Source of the DNA: Lysobacterales bacterium
GTDB lineage: Bacteria > Pseudomonadota > Gammaproteobacteria > Xanthomonadales > Xanthomonadaceae
Direction of reading: 5' to 3'
DNA: 64,000 bases
Assembly: GCA_020442465.1 (NCBI GenBank)
Contig: JAGRJY010000026.1
Span: 18,621-82,620 of the forward strand
A program made the translations under genes and the position numbers. The notes under the pieces were generated by a model. The model was given only the letters and a program-made list of their open reading frames with translations. It was not told the DNA's origin and did no database searches. Of this stretch, positions 34,040 through 42,046 are shown piece after piece; the first letter of the stretch is position 1, and every line of letters begins with the position of its first letter.

Positions 34040-34933
34040 CTAGTCCGACGCAGTCTGCAGGGCACGCTGCCGGGCGCGTCCGCGCAGTGCGACGATCAGC
34101 ACGCCGCCCAGCACCATGGCGCCGCCGACCAGCAGACGCGGGCCGAGGCGATCACCCCAGAACAGGACGCCGAGCACGATCGCGATCAAAGGCGCGATCA
34201 GCAAGTAAGGTGTCAGCTGGGACACCGGATGACGCTGCACCAGCCAGAAGAACAGGCTGTGGCCGAGCACCGAGGCGATCAGCGCGGAGTACGCCACGCC
34301 GGCCCAGGTGGCGGGCGCCAGTCCCTGCAGCAGCCGCGCGGGATCGCCTTCCAGCAGCGCGCTGGCGACCAGCAGCAGGGGAATGCCGAACGCCGCGCTC
34401 CAGGCCTGCAGCGACAGCGGATGCAGATCGCGCATGCCGCGCATGAGAACGGTGCCCAGGGCGAGGAAGAAAGCCGATACCAGCATCAGCAGCACGGCCT
34501 GCGGCGCGTCCAGCACTTCGGGGTCGAATCCCAGCACCAGAACGCCGACGAAGCTGACCACCACGCCGGCGGTGGTGCGCCAGCCGATGCGTTCGCCGAG
34601 CAGCACCACCGCCAGCACGGTGGTCATCGGCACGTAGCTCTGCATCACGATCGCCGGCGAGGCGAGATCGCCGGCCAGACGCAGCGCCCAGAAACTCAAG
34701 CCGAAGTGCAGTGCGCCATTGCACAGACAGATCGCCAGCAGGCGCCCCCATTGCCGTGAGGGCGGCGGGCGCAGCCAGGGCAGCAGGATCACCCCCACCA
34801 GCGCGAGCCGCGCCGCGGTGAACAGGAAGGCCGGCAGCTCGCGCAAGGCCAGCGCCGACATCAGGAAATTGCCGCCCCAGGCGAAGCAGATCAGCAGCAC
34901 CAGAACCAGGTGCCGCGTCGGCAGCGCGTGCAT
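34040..34933 (-). CDS. EamA/DMT-superfamily transporter
   Basis: The 297-residue inner-membrane protein has ten predicted helices in two EamA repeats (FAWGGNFLMSALALRELPAF in the first; ALIASVLGHSLFFWLVQRHP and LTPYLLIAPLIAIVLGVLFW in the second). The C-terminus is basic. DMT proteins of this type export amino acids or other metabolites; the substrate is not determinable. It begins 22 bases after the purC stop on the same strand, so the two are likely co-transcribed. Confidence 0.9.
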   Translation of the reverse strand: MHALPTRHLVLVLLICFAWGGNFLMSALALRELPAFLFTAARLALVGVILLPWLRPPPSRQWGRLLAICLCNGALHFGLSFWALRLAGDLASPAIVMQSYVPMTTVLAVVLLGERIGWRTTAGVVVSFVGVLVLGFDPEVLDAPQAVLLMLVSAFFLALGTVLMRGMRDLHPLSLQAWSAAFGIPLLLVASALLEGDPARLLQGLAPATWAGVAYSALIASVLGHSLFFWLVQRHPVSQLTPYLLIAPLIAIVLGVLFWGDRLGPRLLVGGAMVLGGVLIVALRGRARQRALQTASD

Positions 34934-34955
34934 CAGCGCGGGATTTCGCGCGGCG

Positions 34956-35852
34956 TCACGCCGGCTGCTGGCCGGTCAGCCGCAGCAGCGCTTCGGCGTA
35001 ACGCGCACGCGTGCCGTCGATGACCCGGTCAGGAATGCGCGGGCCGGGCGCGGTCTTGTCCCAGTCCAGGGTTTCCAGATAGTCGCGAACGAACTGCTTG
35101 TCGTAGCTCGGCGGGCTGATGCCCTCGCGGTAGCTGTCCAGCGGCCAGAAGCGCGACGAATCCGGCGTCAGCATCTCGTCCATGACCCGCAGGGTGCCGT
35201 CTTCATCAAGTCCGAATTCAAGCTTGGTATCGGCGATGATGATGCCGCGCTCGAGTGCGAACTCGGCGGCGAAGCGGTAGATACGCAGCGTGGCTTCACG
35301 CACCTGCTCCGCCAGCTCGGCGCCGATCGCCGCCACCACTGCATCGAACGGCACGTTCTCGTCGTGATCGCCGACTGCCGCCTTGGTGCTCGGGGTGAAG
35401 ATCGGCTCGGGCAGACGCGCCGCCTGCTGCAGGCCCGCCGGCAGGGCTATGCCGCACAGCATGCCGTTGCGCTGATAGTCCTTCCAGCCGGAGCCGATCA
35501 GGTAGCCGCGCGCGATCGCTTCCACCGGCAATGGCTTGAGCCGACGGGTCACCACCGAACGATGCCGGTACAGCGCCGCATCGGTGCCGGCGGGCAACAC
35601 CGACTCGACGTCCACGCCGGTCAGGTGGTTCGGCATAAGGTGCTCGGTGCGCGCGAACCAGAAGTTCGACATCTGGCACAGCATTTCGCCCTTGCCGGGG
35701 ATCGGGTCGGGCAGCACCACGTCGAAGGCGGACAGCCGGTCGGTGGCGACCATCAGCAGGCGGTGGTCCGGTAGCGCATAGACGTCGCGCACCTTGCCCT
35801 GGTGGATGCGCTCGAGGCCGCGCAATTCGGAGCTGTGCAGGGTGGTAGGCAT
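34956..35852 (-). CDS. purC: Phosphoribosylaminoimidazole-succinocarboxamide synthase (SAICAR synthetase)
   Basis: This enzyme ligates aspartate to CAIR with ATP in purine synthesis (cytosol). The 298-residue length is that of the longer, yeast-like PurC form. Motifs seen: [14 protein letters not shown] (ATP-binding strand), [49 protein letters not shown] and [14 protein letters not shown]. The ATG at 35852 was chosen because it begins the conserved domain after eight residues; the upstream open frame is Arg/Pro-rich. Confidence 0.95.
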   Translation of the reverse strand: MPTTLHSSELRGLERIHQGKVRDVYALPDHRLLMVATDRLSAFDVVLPDPIPGKGEMLCQMSNFWFARTEHLMPNHLTGVDVESVLPAGTDAALYRHRSVVTRRLKPLPVEAIARGYLIGSGWKDYQRNGMLCGIALPAGLQQAARLPEPIFTPSTKAAVGDHDENVPFDAVVAAIGAELAEQVREATLRIYRFAAEFALERGIIIADTKLEFGLDEDGTLRVMDEMLTPDSSRFWPLDSYREGISPPSYDKQFVRDYLETLDWDKTAPGPRIPDRVIDGTRARYAEALLRLTGQQPA

Positions 35853-36042
35853 GGCGGATCGGTGCATCGCGACGGCTTCGGGGCCGCATAGTGTAGGGCC
35901 TTGATGCGTCGGCGGCGCCGGACGGCGCTGTGGCGTTGACGCTCGGCGGGCCCCACACGATGATGGGAAAGCTCCGATCGCGGCCAGGGCTGCGCGTCCG
36001 GAGCGCAGGAGACCGGATGTCGGTGGTGCAGGGGGCTTCTCG

Positions 36043-37635
36043 ATGAGCATGCCAACGCTCAGGTGCTGGTGCGTGGTGCTGTGCCTGACGGCGGCGTCCT
36101 GGCCGCCTGCGCGCGCACAGGTATTCGAGAGCGTGTCGGCGCAGGCGGGGTTCCAGCCCGGATTTCTGGCCAACATTGCCGCCGGCGGCATCGCGGTGGC
36201 CGACTTCGACGGCAACGGCTGGCCGGATATTTTCGTGACCGGCTATCTGCAGCCGAATCGGATGTACTTCAATCAGGGCGATGGCACCTTCGTCGAGATG
36301 GCCGAAGTGAACGCCGCCGTCGCCGGCAGCTATTGCAGCGTCACCGCCGCCGCCGACTACGACAACGATGGCTGGACCGACCTCTATGTCGGCTGCCGCC
36401 AGGGCGGCAACCTGCTGCTGCACAATCTCGGCGGCGCCGGATTCGCCCGGGTCACGCCGCCGGAGCTGGACCACATGCCCCCCAGCAGCAATGGTCCGCG
36501 CACCGACGCAGTGGCCTGGGGCGATCTCACCGGCAACGGCTATCCGGATCTCTACATCGGCATCTATCCGAACTCCAGCACGCCGGACATCGACGATGTG
36601 AACAATCTGGATCGCATCGTGCTCAATCACGGCGATGGCACATGGAGCGTGGCAACGGCCACCTACGATGCCGTGGCGCGGGCCAAGTTTGCGCGCACCG
36701 CGCTGGCGGCGATCATTCGCGACTTCTCCGGTGACGGACGCGCCGACTTGCTGGTGATCAACGACAAGCTGCAGGGCAATACCCTGTGGCGCAACGACGG
36801 TCCGGGTTGCGGCGGCTGGTGCTTCACCGATATCGCCGAAAGCAGTGGCGTGCTTCGACCGGTGTTCGGCATGGGCGTGGCGGTGGGCGACGTCGATCGC
36901 GACGGGCTGTGGGACATGTATGTCAGCAGCATCGACGAGCAAGTGCTGTTCCGCGGCGTCGCCCAGCAGCCGGATCGATTCGTCGAGGAATCCTCGACGC
37001 CGTTGGACCACTACGGTGTGGGGTGGAGCACGGTGTTCAGTGATCTCGACAACGACGGTTGGGAAGATGCCTTCCTCGCCATTGCCAGTGCCGGGTTCTC
37101 GACCACCAGCAATCGCGACCAGGTGTTCCGCAATCGCGGCGACGGCACCTTCGATGTGGTCAGCGAGGGGAGCGGTCTGGCCGAGCTGCGCCCGACCCAG
37201 CCTGCGGCGCGCATCGACTACGACCTGGATGGGCGCACCGATCTGGTGCTGGGGCACTGGAACCAGGGCTATGCGCTGTACCGCAACGTCACGCCCGCGG
37301 CCGGGCACTGGATCGGTTTCGCCCTTGAGGGCAGTGGTGCCATGACCCGCGGCGCGCTGGGTGCGCGGGTGGTGGTGCGAAGTGGCACGGGCGGATGCCA
37401 GATGCGCGAGCTGCGCGCTGGCGAGGCGCGCGGCTCCAGCCACCAGCCCGTCCTGCACTTCGGTCTCGGCACGCGGACCCAGGCGCAGGCAACCGTGTAC
37501 TGGCCGGATGGCCGGGTGCAAAGGCTCGGCATGCTGGCTGCGGACAGTTACCATGCGCTCTCCCCGGATACCCTGACCCCGAGCGTGCACGGTGACGGTT
37601 TCGAGCCGCCGACCTGCGCCACGATGACCCCCTGA
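36043..37635 (+). CDS. Secreted FG-GAP/ASPIC-UnbV repeat protein (CRTAC1-like)
   Basis: The 530-residue exported protein has a signal peptide (about residues 1-25). Repeated calcium-binding FG-GAP motifs of the DxDxNGxxD type follow: [55 protein letters not shown] and [13 protein letters not shown]. An ASPIC/UnbV C-terminal domain ends it ([31 protein letters not shown]). It forms an integrin-alpha-like propeller that probably binds a partner or polysaccharide. The C-terminus ends [16 protein letters not shown], containing a DGFE motif. The TGATG overlap couples it to the haloperoxidase-like gene. Confidence 0.88.
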   Translation: MSMPTLRCWCVVLCLTAASWPPARAQVFESVSAQAGFQPGFLANIAAGGIAVADFDGNGWPDIFVTGYLQPNRMYFNQGDGTFVEMAEVNAAVAGSYCSVTAAADYDNDGWTDLYVGCRQGGNLLLHNLGGAGFARVTPPELDHMPPSSNGPRTDAVAWGDLTGNGYPDLYIGIYPNSSTPDIDDVNNLDRIVLNHGDGTWSVATATYDAVARAKFARTALAAIIRDFSGDGRADLLVINDKLQGNTLWRNDGPGCGGWCFTDIAESSGVLRPVFGMGVAVGDVDRDGLWDMYVSSIDEQVLFRGVAQQPDRFVEESSTPLDHYGVGWSTVFSDLDNDGWEDAFLAIASAGFSTTSNRDQVFRNRGDGTFDVVSEGSGLAELRPTQPAARIDYDLDGRTDLVLGHWNQGYALYRNVTPAAGHWIGFALEGSGAMTRGALGARVVVRSGTGGCQMRELRAGEARGSSHQPVLHFGLGTRTQAQATVYWPDGRVQRLGMLAADSYHALSPDTLTPSVHGDGFEPPTCATMTP

Positions 37636-39617
37636 TGCTTCCTGCCCTGTCGTTTCCCCGCTCCGCCTCCGTGCTGGGCGGCGTCCTGATGCTCGCCATG
37701 CTTGCTCCGGCTCCCGCGCATGCCGCCGTGCAGCTGCCGCCGGCTTCCCGGTCCACCGCGAAAGCGGCCGCTGCCTGCGGCACCCACGCGTCGGTCGCAC
37801 GCGACTGGAACGAACAGGTGCTCGCGGCGATCCGGCTCGATGCACCGCGTCCGACGGTGCACGCGCGCAATCTGTTCCATCTGTCGGTGGCGATGTACGA
37901 CGCGTGGGCGGCCTACGATGCGACGGCGACCGCGCATCTGCACGCCGAATCGGCAGTCGCCCCGGGCAGCGTGGCCGCGGCGCGCGATGAAGCCATCAGC
38001 TATGCGGCGTATCGCCTGTTGGCGTACCGGTTCCAGGTCTCGCCCGCTGCCGCGTTGTCGCTGCAGGCGTTCACCGACTGCATGACCGCGCTCGGCTACG
38101 ACCCGATGTTCACCGCTACGGTCGGTCCAGCCCCCGCGGCGCTCGGCAATCGCGTGGCGGCGACCATCATTGCCCACGGCTTGCAGGACGGTTCCAACGA
38201 GCAGGGCAGTTACCTCGATGGCGGCGTCTACTTTCCGGTCAACGCGCCGATGCTGGTCGACCTTCCCGGCACCGGCGGCGTGGTCGACGTGAATGCCTGG
38301 CAGCCCCTGATTCCCCCCGGATCGCCGGGCGTGCAGGCGTTCCTCACCCCGCACTGGCGGTTCGTCACCCCATTCGCGATGGTCCGGCCGGTGCCCGACC
38401 TGCCCTATCTTGACCCGGGCCCACCGCCGCGACTCGGCGGACTCGGCGACGCGCAGCTGAAGGAAGCCGTGGTCGAACTGATTCGGCTCAGCGGACAGCT
38501 CGATCCCGACGATGGGGTGATGGTCGACATTTCACCGGCACAGCTGGGCGACAACACGCTCGGAGCCAACGATGGCCATGGCCATGCGACCAACCCTGCC
38601 ACCGGCCAGCCGTATGCGGCCAACACGGTGCTGCGCGGCGACTACGGGCGGGTGCTCGCCGAATTCTGGGCCGATGGACCGCAGTCGACCACGCCGCCCG
38701 GCCACTGGAACGAGGTGGCCAACGCGGTGACCGACGCGCTTGGCAGCAACCTGTGCTTGCGCGGCAGCGGCCCGGTGCTCGATCCGCTGGAATGGGACGT
38801 CAAGCTGTACCTGGCCCTCAACGGCGGCAATCATGACGCGGCCATCGCGACCTGGGAGACCAAACGCAACTACGACGCCTCGCGTCCGATCACCCTGATC
38901 CGCGAAATGGCCAGCCTTGGCCAGAGCAGCGATCCGATGCTGGCGTCCTATCATCCTCAGGGCCTGCCGCTGGTGGATGGTCTGATCGAACTGATCACCC
39001 CGGCATCGAGCGCCGCCGGTCAGCGGCACGAGCACCTCGCCGCTTTCGTGGGCGAGATCGCAATCTTCTCTTGGCTCGGTCATCCCGCGATGCCTGCCAC
39101 CGAGCATGGCGGCACCGGCTGGATTCGCGGCGTCACCTGGATTCCCTACCAGCAGCGCAGCTTCGTCTCGCCGCCGTTCGCCGGCTACACCTCGGGACAC
39201 AGCGGCTTCTCGCGCTCGTCGGCAGAGGTACTCACCGCGTTCACCGGCTCGGCGTTCTTCCCTGGCGGTTTGGGGGAGTATCTGGTCGAAGCCGGTGTGC
39301 CCGGGTTCCATCTGCGCTTCGAGTACGGTCCCAGCCAGCCCGTGCGCCTGCAGTGGGCAACCTACTACGACGCTTCGGATGAAGCCGGTCGGTCGCGCAT
39401 CCACGGCGGCATCCATCCCAGCTACGACGATTTGCCGGGACGGCTGACCGGACACGACGCCGGCCTGACCGCGGTGGCGCGCGCGTTCGCCCTGTTCGGC
39501 ACGGCCCCAGCCCAGGCAGTGTCGCCGCAGTCGATTCCGGCCGGTCGGCCATCGCTGTGGCTCGGTCTGATGATGCTGATGCTGGGCTTTGCGGCATGGC
39601 GGCTGCGTGCGCGCTAG
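37635..39617 (+). CDS. Vanadium-dependent haloperoxidase/PAP2-family exported enzyme with C-terminal sorting-type tail
   Basis: The 660-residue protein has a signal peptide (about residues 1-33) and all three vanadate/phosphate-binding motifs. They are K-x6-RP (Lys410 to Arg417-Pro418), S-G-H (Ser520-Gly521-His522) and SR-x5-H-x3-D (Ser587-Arg588, His594, Asp598). It should therefore be a vanadium haloperoxidase or a PAP2-type phosphatase; halide use cannot be told from the sequence. The C-terminus is a tripartite tail (QSIPAGRPS, hydrophobic LWLGLMMLMLGFAAW, basic RLRAR) resembling IPTL-CTERM-type exosortase signals. It is coupled to the FG-GAP gene by TGATG; that pairing suggests a joint extracellular role. 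Confidence 0.86.
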   Translation: MLPALSFPRSASVLGGVLMLAMLAPAPAHAAVQLPPASRSTAKAAAACGTHASVARDWNEQVLAAIRLDAPRPTVHARNLFHLSVAMYDAWAAYDATATAHLHAESAVAPGSVAAARDEAISYAAYRLLAYRFQVSPAAALSLQAFTDCMTALGYDPMFTATVGPAPAALGNRVAATIIAHGLQDGSNEQGSYLDGGVYFPVNAPMLVDLPGTGGVVDVNAWQPLIPPGSPGVQAFLTPHWRFVTPFAMVRPVPDLPYLDPGPPPRLGGLGDAQLKEAVVELIRLSGQLDPDDGVMVDISPAQLGDNTLGANDGHGHATNPATGQPYAANTVLRGDYGRVLAEFWADGPQSTTPPGHWNEVANAVTDALGSNLCLRGSGPVLDPLEWDVKLYLALNGGNHDAAIATWETKRNYDASRPITLIREMASLGQSSDPMLASYHPQGLPLVDGLIELITPASSAAGQRHEHLAAFVGEIAIFSWLGHPAMPATEHGGTGWIRGVTWIPYQQRSFVSPPFAGYTSGHSGFSRSSAEVLTAFTGSAFFPGGLGEYLVEAGVPGFHLRFEYGPSQPVRLQWATYYDASDEAGRSRIHGGIHPSYDDLPGRLTGHDAGLTAVARAFALFGTAPAQAVSPQSIPAGRPSLWLGLMMLMLGFAAWRLRAR

Positions 39618-39624
39618 TCCGGCG

Positions 39625-39981
39625 ATGCTGCCGTCTGCGAGGCTGAGGCGCTCGGCCGCCGCGCTGTGCCTGGGCTTCTCGGCCCTGGTGATGACCGGCG
39701 TAGCGATTGCTTCCGCAGCCGATGGCGGTGCGCCGGGCCAGCCCGGTCGCCTCGGCATGTGCGAGGCCTGCCACGGTGCCGACGGCCGGTCGCGCGCGGC
39801 CGGCACGCCGCATCTGGCTGGCCAGGACGAGGCCTACCTGCGCGATGCGCTGCGGCAGTACCGGGACGGCCGGCGCGCCCATGCGGCGATGCGCGCGATC
39901 ATCCAGGCGGTGCCCGAGGCCGAGTTGGCCGGTCTCGCGGCCTGGTATGCGGCGCAGCCCGCCGGCAGCAAGAGCGAATGA
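39625..39981 (+). CDS. Exported class I monohaem cytochrome c
   Basis: The 118-residue protein has a signal peptide or anchor (about residues 1-33), then one CxxCH haem site (Cys46-Glu-Ala-Cys49-His50) in GMCEACHGADGRSRA. The cytochrome c4/c553-like YLRDALRQYRDGRRAHAAMRAI follows, in which the Met of AAM is the probable axial ligand. It should carry electrons in the periplasm. A GTG at 39607, overlapping the preceding stop, is an alternative start. Its stop overlaps the ATG of the J-domain gene. Confidence 0.88.
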   Translation: MLPSARLRRSAAALCLGFSALVMTGVAIASAADGGAPGQPGRLGMCEACHGADGRSRAAGTPHLAGQDEAYLRDALRQYRDGRRAHAAMRAIIQAVPEAELAGLAAWYAAQPAGSKSE

Positions 39982-40346
39982 TGAACCACTACGGAAAGAT
40001 CCTTGGCGCCATCGTTGGCTGGATGATCCTCAAGCATCCGCTCGGTGTGGTGCTGGGGCTTGTGCTCGGCCACGCGCTGGACGCCGGATGGCTGCGCGGT
40101 CCGCAGCAGCCGGGGACGCCCGCGCCGCCCGGCCCCGAGCAATACGACCTGCTCGGCGTGGCGCCCGAAGCCAGCGACGACGAGCTGCATGCGGCCTACC
40201 GCCGGCGCATCTCCGAATACCACCCGGACAAGGTGCAGAACGCCGCCAAGGAGATCCGCGATCTCGCCGAGAAACGGGCGCGGGCCATCAACCAGGCCTA
40301 CGAGTCCATTCTCAAGCTGCGCAAGGCGCAACGACCGCACGACTGA
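39978..40346 (+). CDS. Short membrane-anchored DnaJ-domain protein
   Basis: The 122-residue protein has an N-terminal membrane segment ([29 protein letters not shown]) and a Pro-rich linker. A C-terminal J domain follows ([31 protein letters not shown]), with the HPD motif that stimulates DnaK. The Gly-rich TM with J domain resembles DjlA, but the TerB-like middle domain is missing. It is therefore a DjlA-like short co-chaperone recruiting Hsp70 at the inner membrane. Its start overlaps the cytochrome gene. Confidence 0.87.
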   Translation: MMNHYGKILGAIVGWMILKHPLGVVLGLVLGHALDAGWLRGPQQPGTPAPPGPEQYDLLGVAPEASDDELHAAYRRRISEYHPDKVQNAAKEIRDLAEKRARAINQAYESILKLRKAQRPHD

Positions 40347-40413
40347 GCGCACCACGGTTCTATCGCGACGCCCCTGCCGCTACCCTGTGCACTCCCCGGA
40401 TCGGATCCAGCCG

Positions 40414-41091
40414 ATGTCTTCCTGCGTGATCGCACCCTCGATTCTCTCGGCCAACTTCGCCCGTCTCGGTGAGGAGGTGGACGCCGTACTCGCCGCCGGC
40501 GCCGACTGGGTCCACTTCGACGTGATGGACAACCACTACGTGCCGAACCTGACCATTGGCCCGCTGGTCTGCGAGGCACTGCGCAAGCACGGCGTGACCG
40601 CGCCGATCGACGTGCACCTGATGGTGCGACCGGTCGATCGCATCGTGCCCGACTTCGCCGCCGCCGGCGCCAGCGTGATCAGCTTCCATCCCGAAGCCAG
40701 CGAGCACGTGCACCGCACCATCCAGCTGATTCGCAAGCACGGCTGTCAGGCCGGTCTGGTGCTGAATCCGGCCACGCCGATCGAGGTGCTCGACTATGTG
40801 CTCGAAGACCTCGATCTGGTGCTGCTGATGTCGGTGAATCCGGGATTCGGTGGACAGAGTTTCATCCGCTCTGCGTTGACCAAGCTGCGCCGCGTGCGCG
40901 AGATGATCGATCGCAGCGGCAGATCGATCCGGCTCGAGATCGACGGTGGCGTGAAGGTCGACAACATCGGCGTAATCGCCGCCGCCGGCGCCGACACCTT
41001 CGTGGCCGGCTCGGCGATCTTCAACGCGCCGGACTACCAGGATGTGATCGCGCGCATGCGCGCCGAGGTGGCCCGCTGCACCCTGTGCTGA
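40414..41091 (+). CDS. rpe: Ribulose-phosphate 3-epimerase
   Basis: The enzyme interconverts D-ribulose 5-phosphate and D-xylulose 5-phosphate in the pentose phosphate pathway. The 225-residue TIM barrel shows [16 protein letters not shown], the metal-binding [30 protein letters not shown] and LEIDGGV with the second catalytic Asp, and AGSAIF near the end. The length is normal. Its last 58 bases overlap, on the opposite strand, the 3' end of the sortase gene. Confidence 0.96.
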   Translation: MSSCVIAPSILSANFARLGEEVDAVLAAGADWVHFDVMDNHYVPNLTIGPLVCEALRKHGVTAPIDVHLMVRPVDRIVPDFAAAGASVISFHPEASEHVHRTIQLIRKHGCQAGLVLNPATPIEVLDYVLEDLDLVLLMSVNPGFGGQSFIRSALTKLRRVREMIDRSGRSIRLEIDGGVKVDNIGVIAAAGADTFVAGSAIFNAPDYQDVIARMRAEVARCTLC

Positions 41092-41792
41092 GCTGAGCGC
41101 GCCACCAGGGCCGGCCGATCGCCGGTCTCGCTGACGTCGGCCCTGATCTCATCAGTCTCGTTGTATTCAGCCTTGTCGTCGGCGGCCGCGATCCTGTCCG
41201 TGCCGGATGAGTCCGTGCCGATCGGTACCGCGGTCACCACATAACGCTCCGGTCCACCGGCCTGCCAGGCATCGAACGGCCAGCAGGTGACCAGGGTCAG
41301 CTGCTCGCCCGCAGCGTCGAGCACGATCCGGGTGTCGCGACTGTCGACCACGCGTGTTTCGCTGACCCGATAGCCGCGCACACCGTGGCGGTCCTCGACG
41401 CGCAGCACATCGCCGCGGCGCAGGCCCTGCAGCCACGCGAAGTGGGTGTCTCGGTGGCCGCTGATCACGCTGTGACCTCCTTGGCCGGGCGCCGAACTCG
41501 CCGGCGCCCAGCCCGGCCCGAAAGCCAGGGTGCGGCCGTCGTCACCGGCCAGCACGATCTGATTCACATCCAGGCGCGCCATTTCGATGCGCGCCACGGG
41601 AAAGGTGTCCGCCCAGGGCCAGGGCTTCGGCGCCACGGCGCCGGCGCGGGCAGCAGCCCAGGCGTCGCGCAGCAGCCACTGCGCCAGCTCGGCCTTGAGC
41701 GGGATCCACGCACCGTGCAGTCCGAGCCCGAACCCGACGACGAGCAGGGCCATGGCCATCGTCCGTCGTCGGGTTTGGCGCTTGAACAGCAT
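41034..41792 (-). CDS. Class GN (proteobacterial) sortase
   Basis: This transpeptidase anchors a single C-terminally tagged protein in Gram-negative bacteria. The 252-residue product has one N-terminal membrane helix ([17 protein letters not shown]), then the sortase barrel with its catalytic triad visible. His113 is in SGHRDTHF, Cys170 in TLVTCWPF, and Arg183 in GGPERYVVT. After about residue 192 there is an unusual polar tail of about 60 residues ([19 protein letters not shown]...); its last 19 codons lie antisense to the end of rpe. It is the last gene of a three-gene minus-strand operon with the small ORF and the sortase target. Confidence 0.92.
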   Translation of the reverse strand: MLFKRQTRRRTMAMALLVVGFGLGLHGAWIPLKAELAQWLLRDAWAAARAGAVAPKPWPWADTFPVARIEMARLDVNQIVLAGDDGRTLAFGPGWAPASSAPGQGGHSVISGHRDTHFAWLQGLRRGDVLRVEDRHGVRGYRVSETRVVDSRDTRIVLDAAGEQLTLVTCWPFDAWQAGGPERYVVTAVPIGTDSSGTDRIAAADDKAEYNETDEIRADVSETGDRPALVARSAQHRVQRATSARMRAITSW

Positions 41793-41794
41793 GT

Positions 41795-42016
41795 TCAGGC
41801 GGCCCGGGGCAGGGTCGGCATGCCGGACGCCGATACCGACGCGGACACCTCGCGCGTACGCGCCGCCTCGTCGGCGTCGAGCAGGGCCTCGGGATCATGG
41901 AATCCCATGCGGCGCAGGCAGCGGATCATGGCTTCGCGGCGTTGGCGCGTCTCGCCCGGGGCATGGTCGGGGCCGCGCCCCGGCAGGGTGTTCTTCTCGA
42001 CGGTCAGGATCATCAT
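41795..42016 (-). CDS. Small 73-residue ORF between sortase and sortase target
   Basis: The 73-residue cytosolic-looking protein has no signal peptide or membrane helix. AAGGAG lies just upstream of the tandem ATG starts (42016 and 42013), and the gene ends two bases before the sortase ATG, so translation is well supported. Text of note is RQRREAMIRCLRRMGFHDPEALLDADEAARTRE, a probable helical segment with a basic half and an acidic half. I recognise no family. Its placement inside the sortase operon suggests an accessory role, which is inference. Confidence 0.7.
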   Translation of the reverse strand: MMILTVEKNTLPGRGPDHAPGETRQRREAMIRCLRRMGFHDPEALLDADEAARTREVSASVSASGMPTLPRAA

Positions 42017-42046
42017 CGTGCTCCTTGCGGTGGGGAAGGTCTTGCT

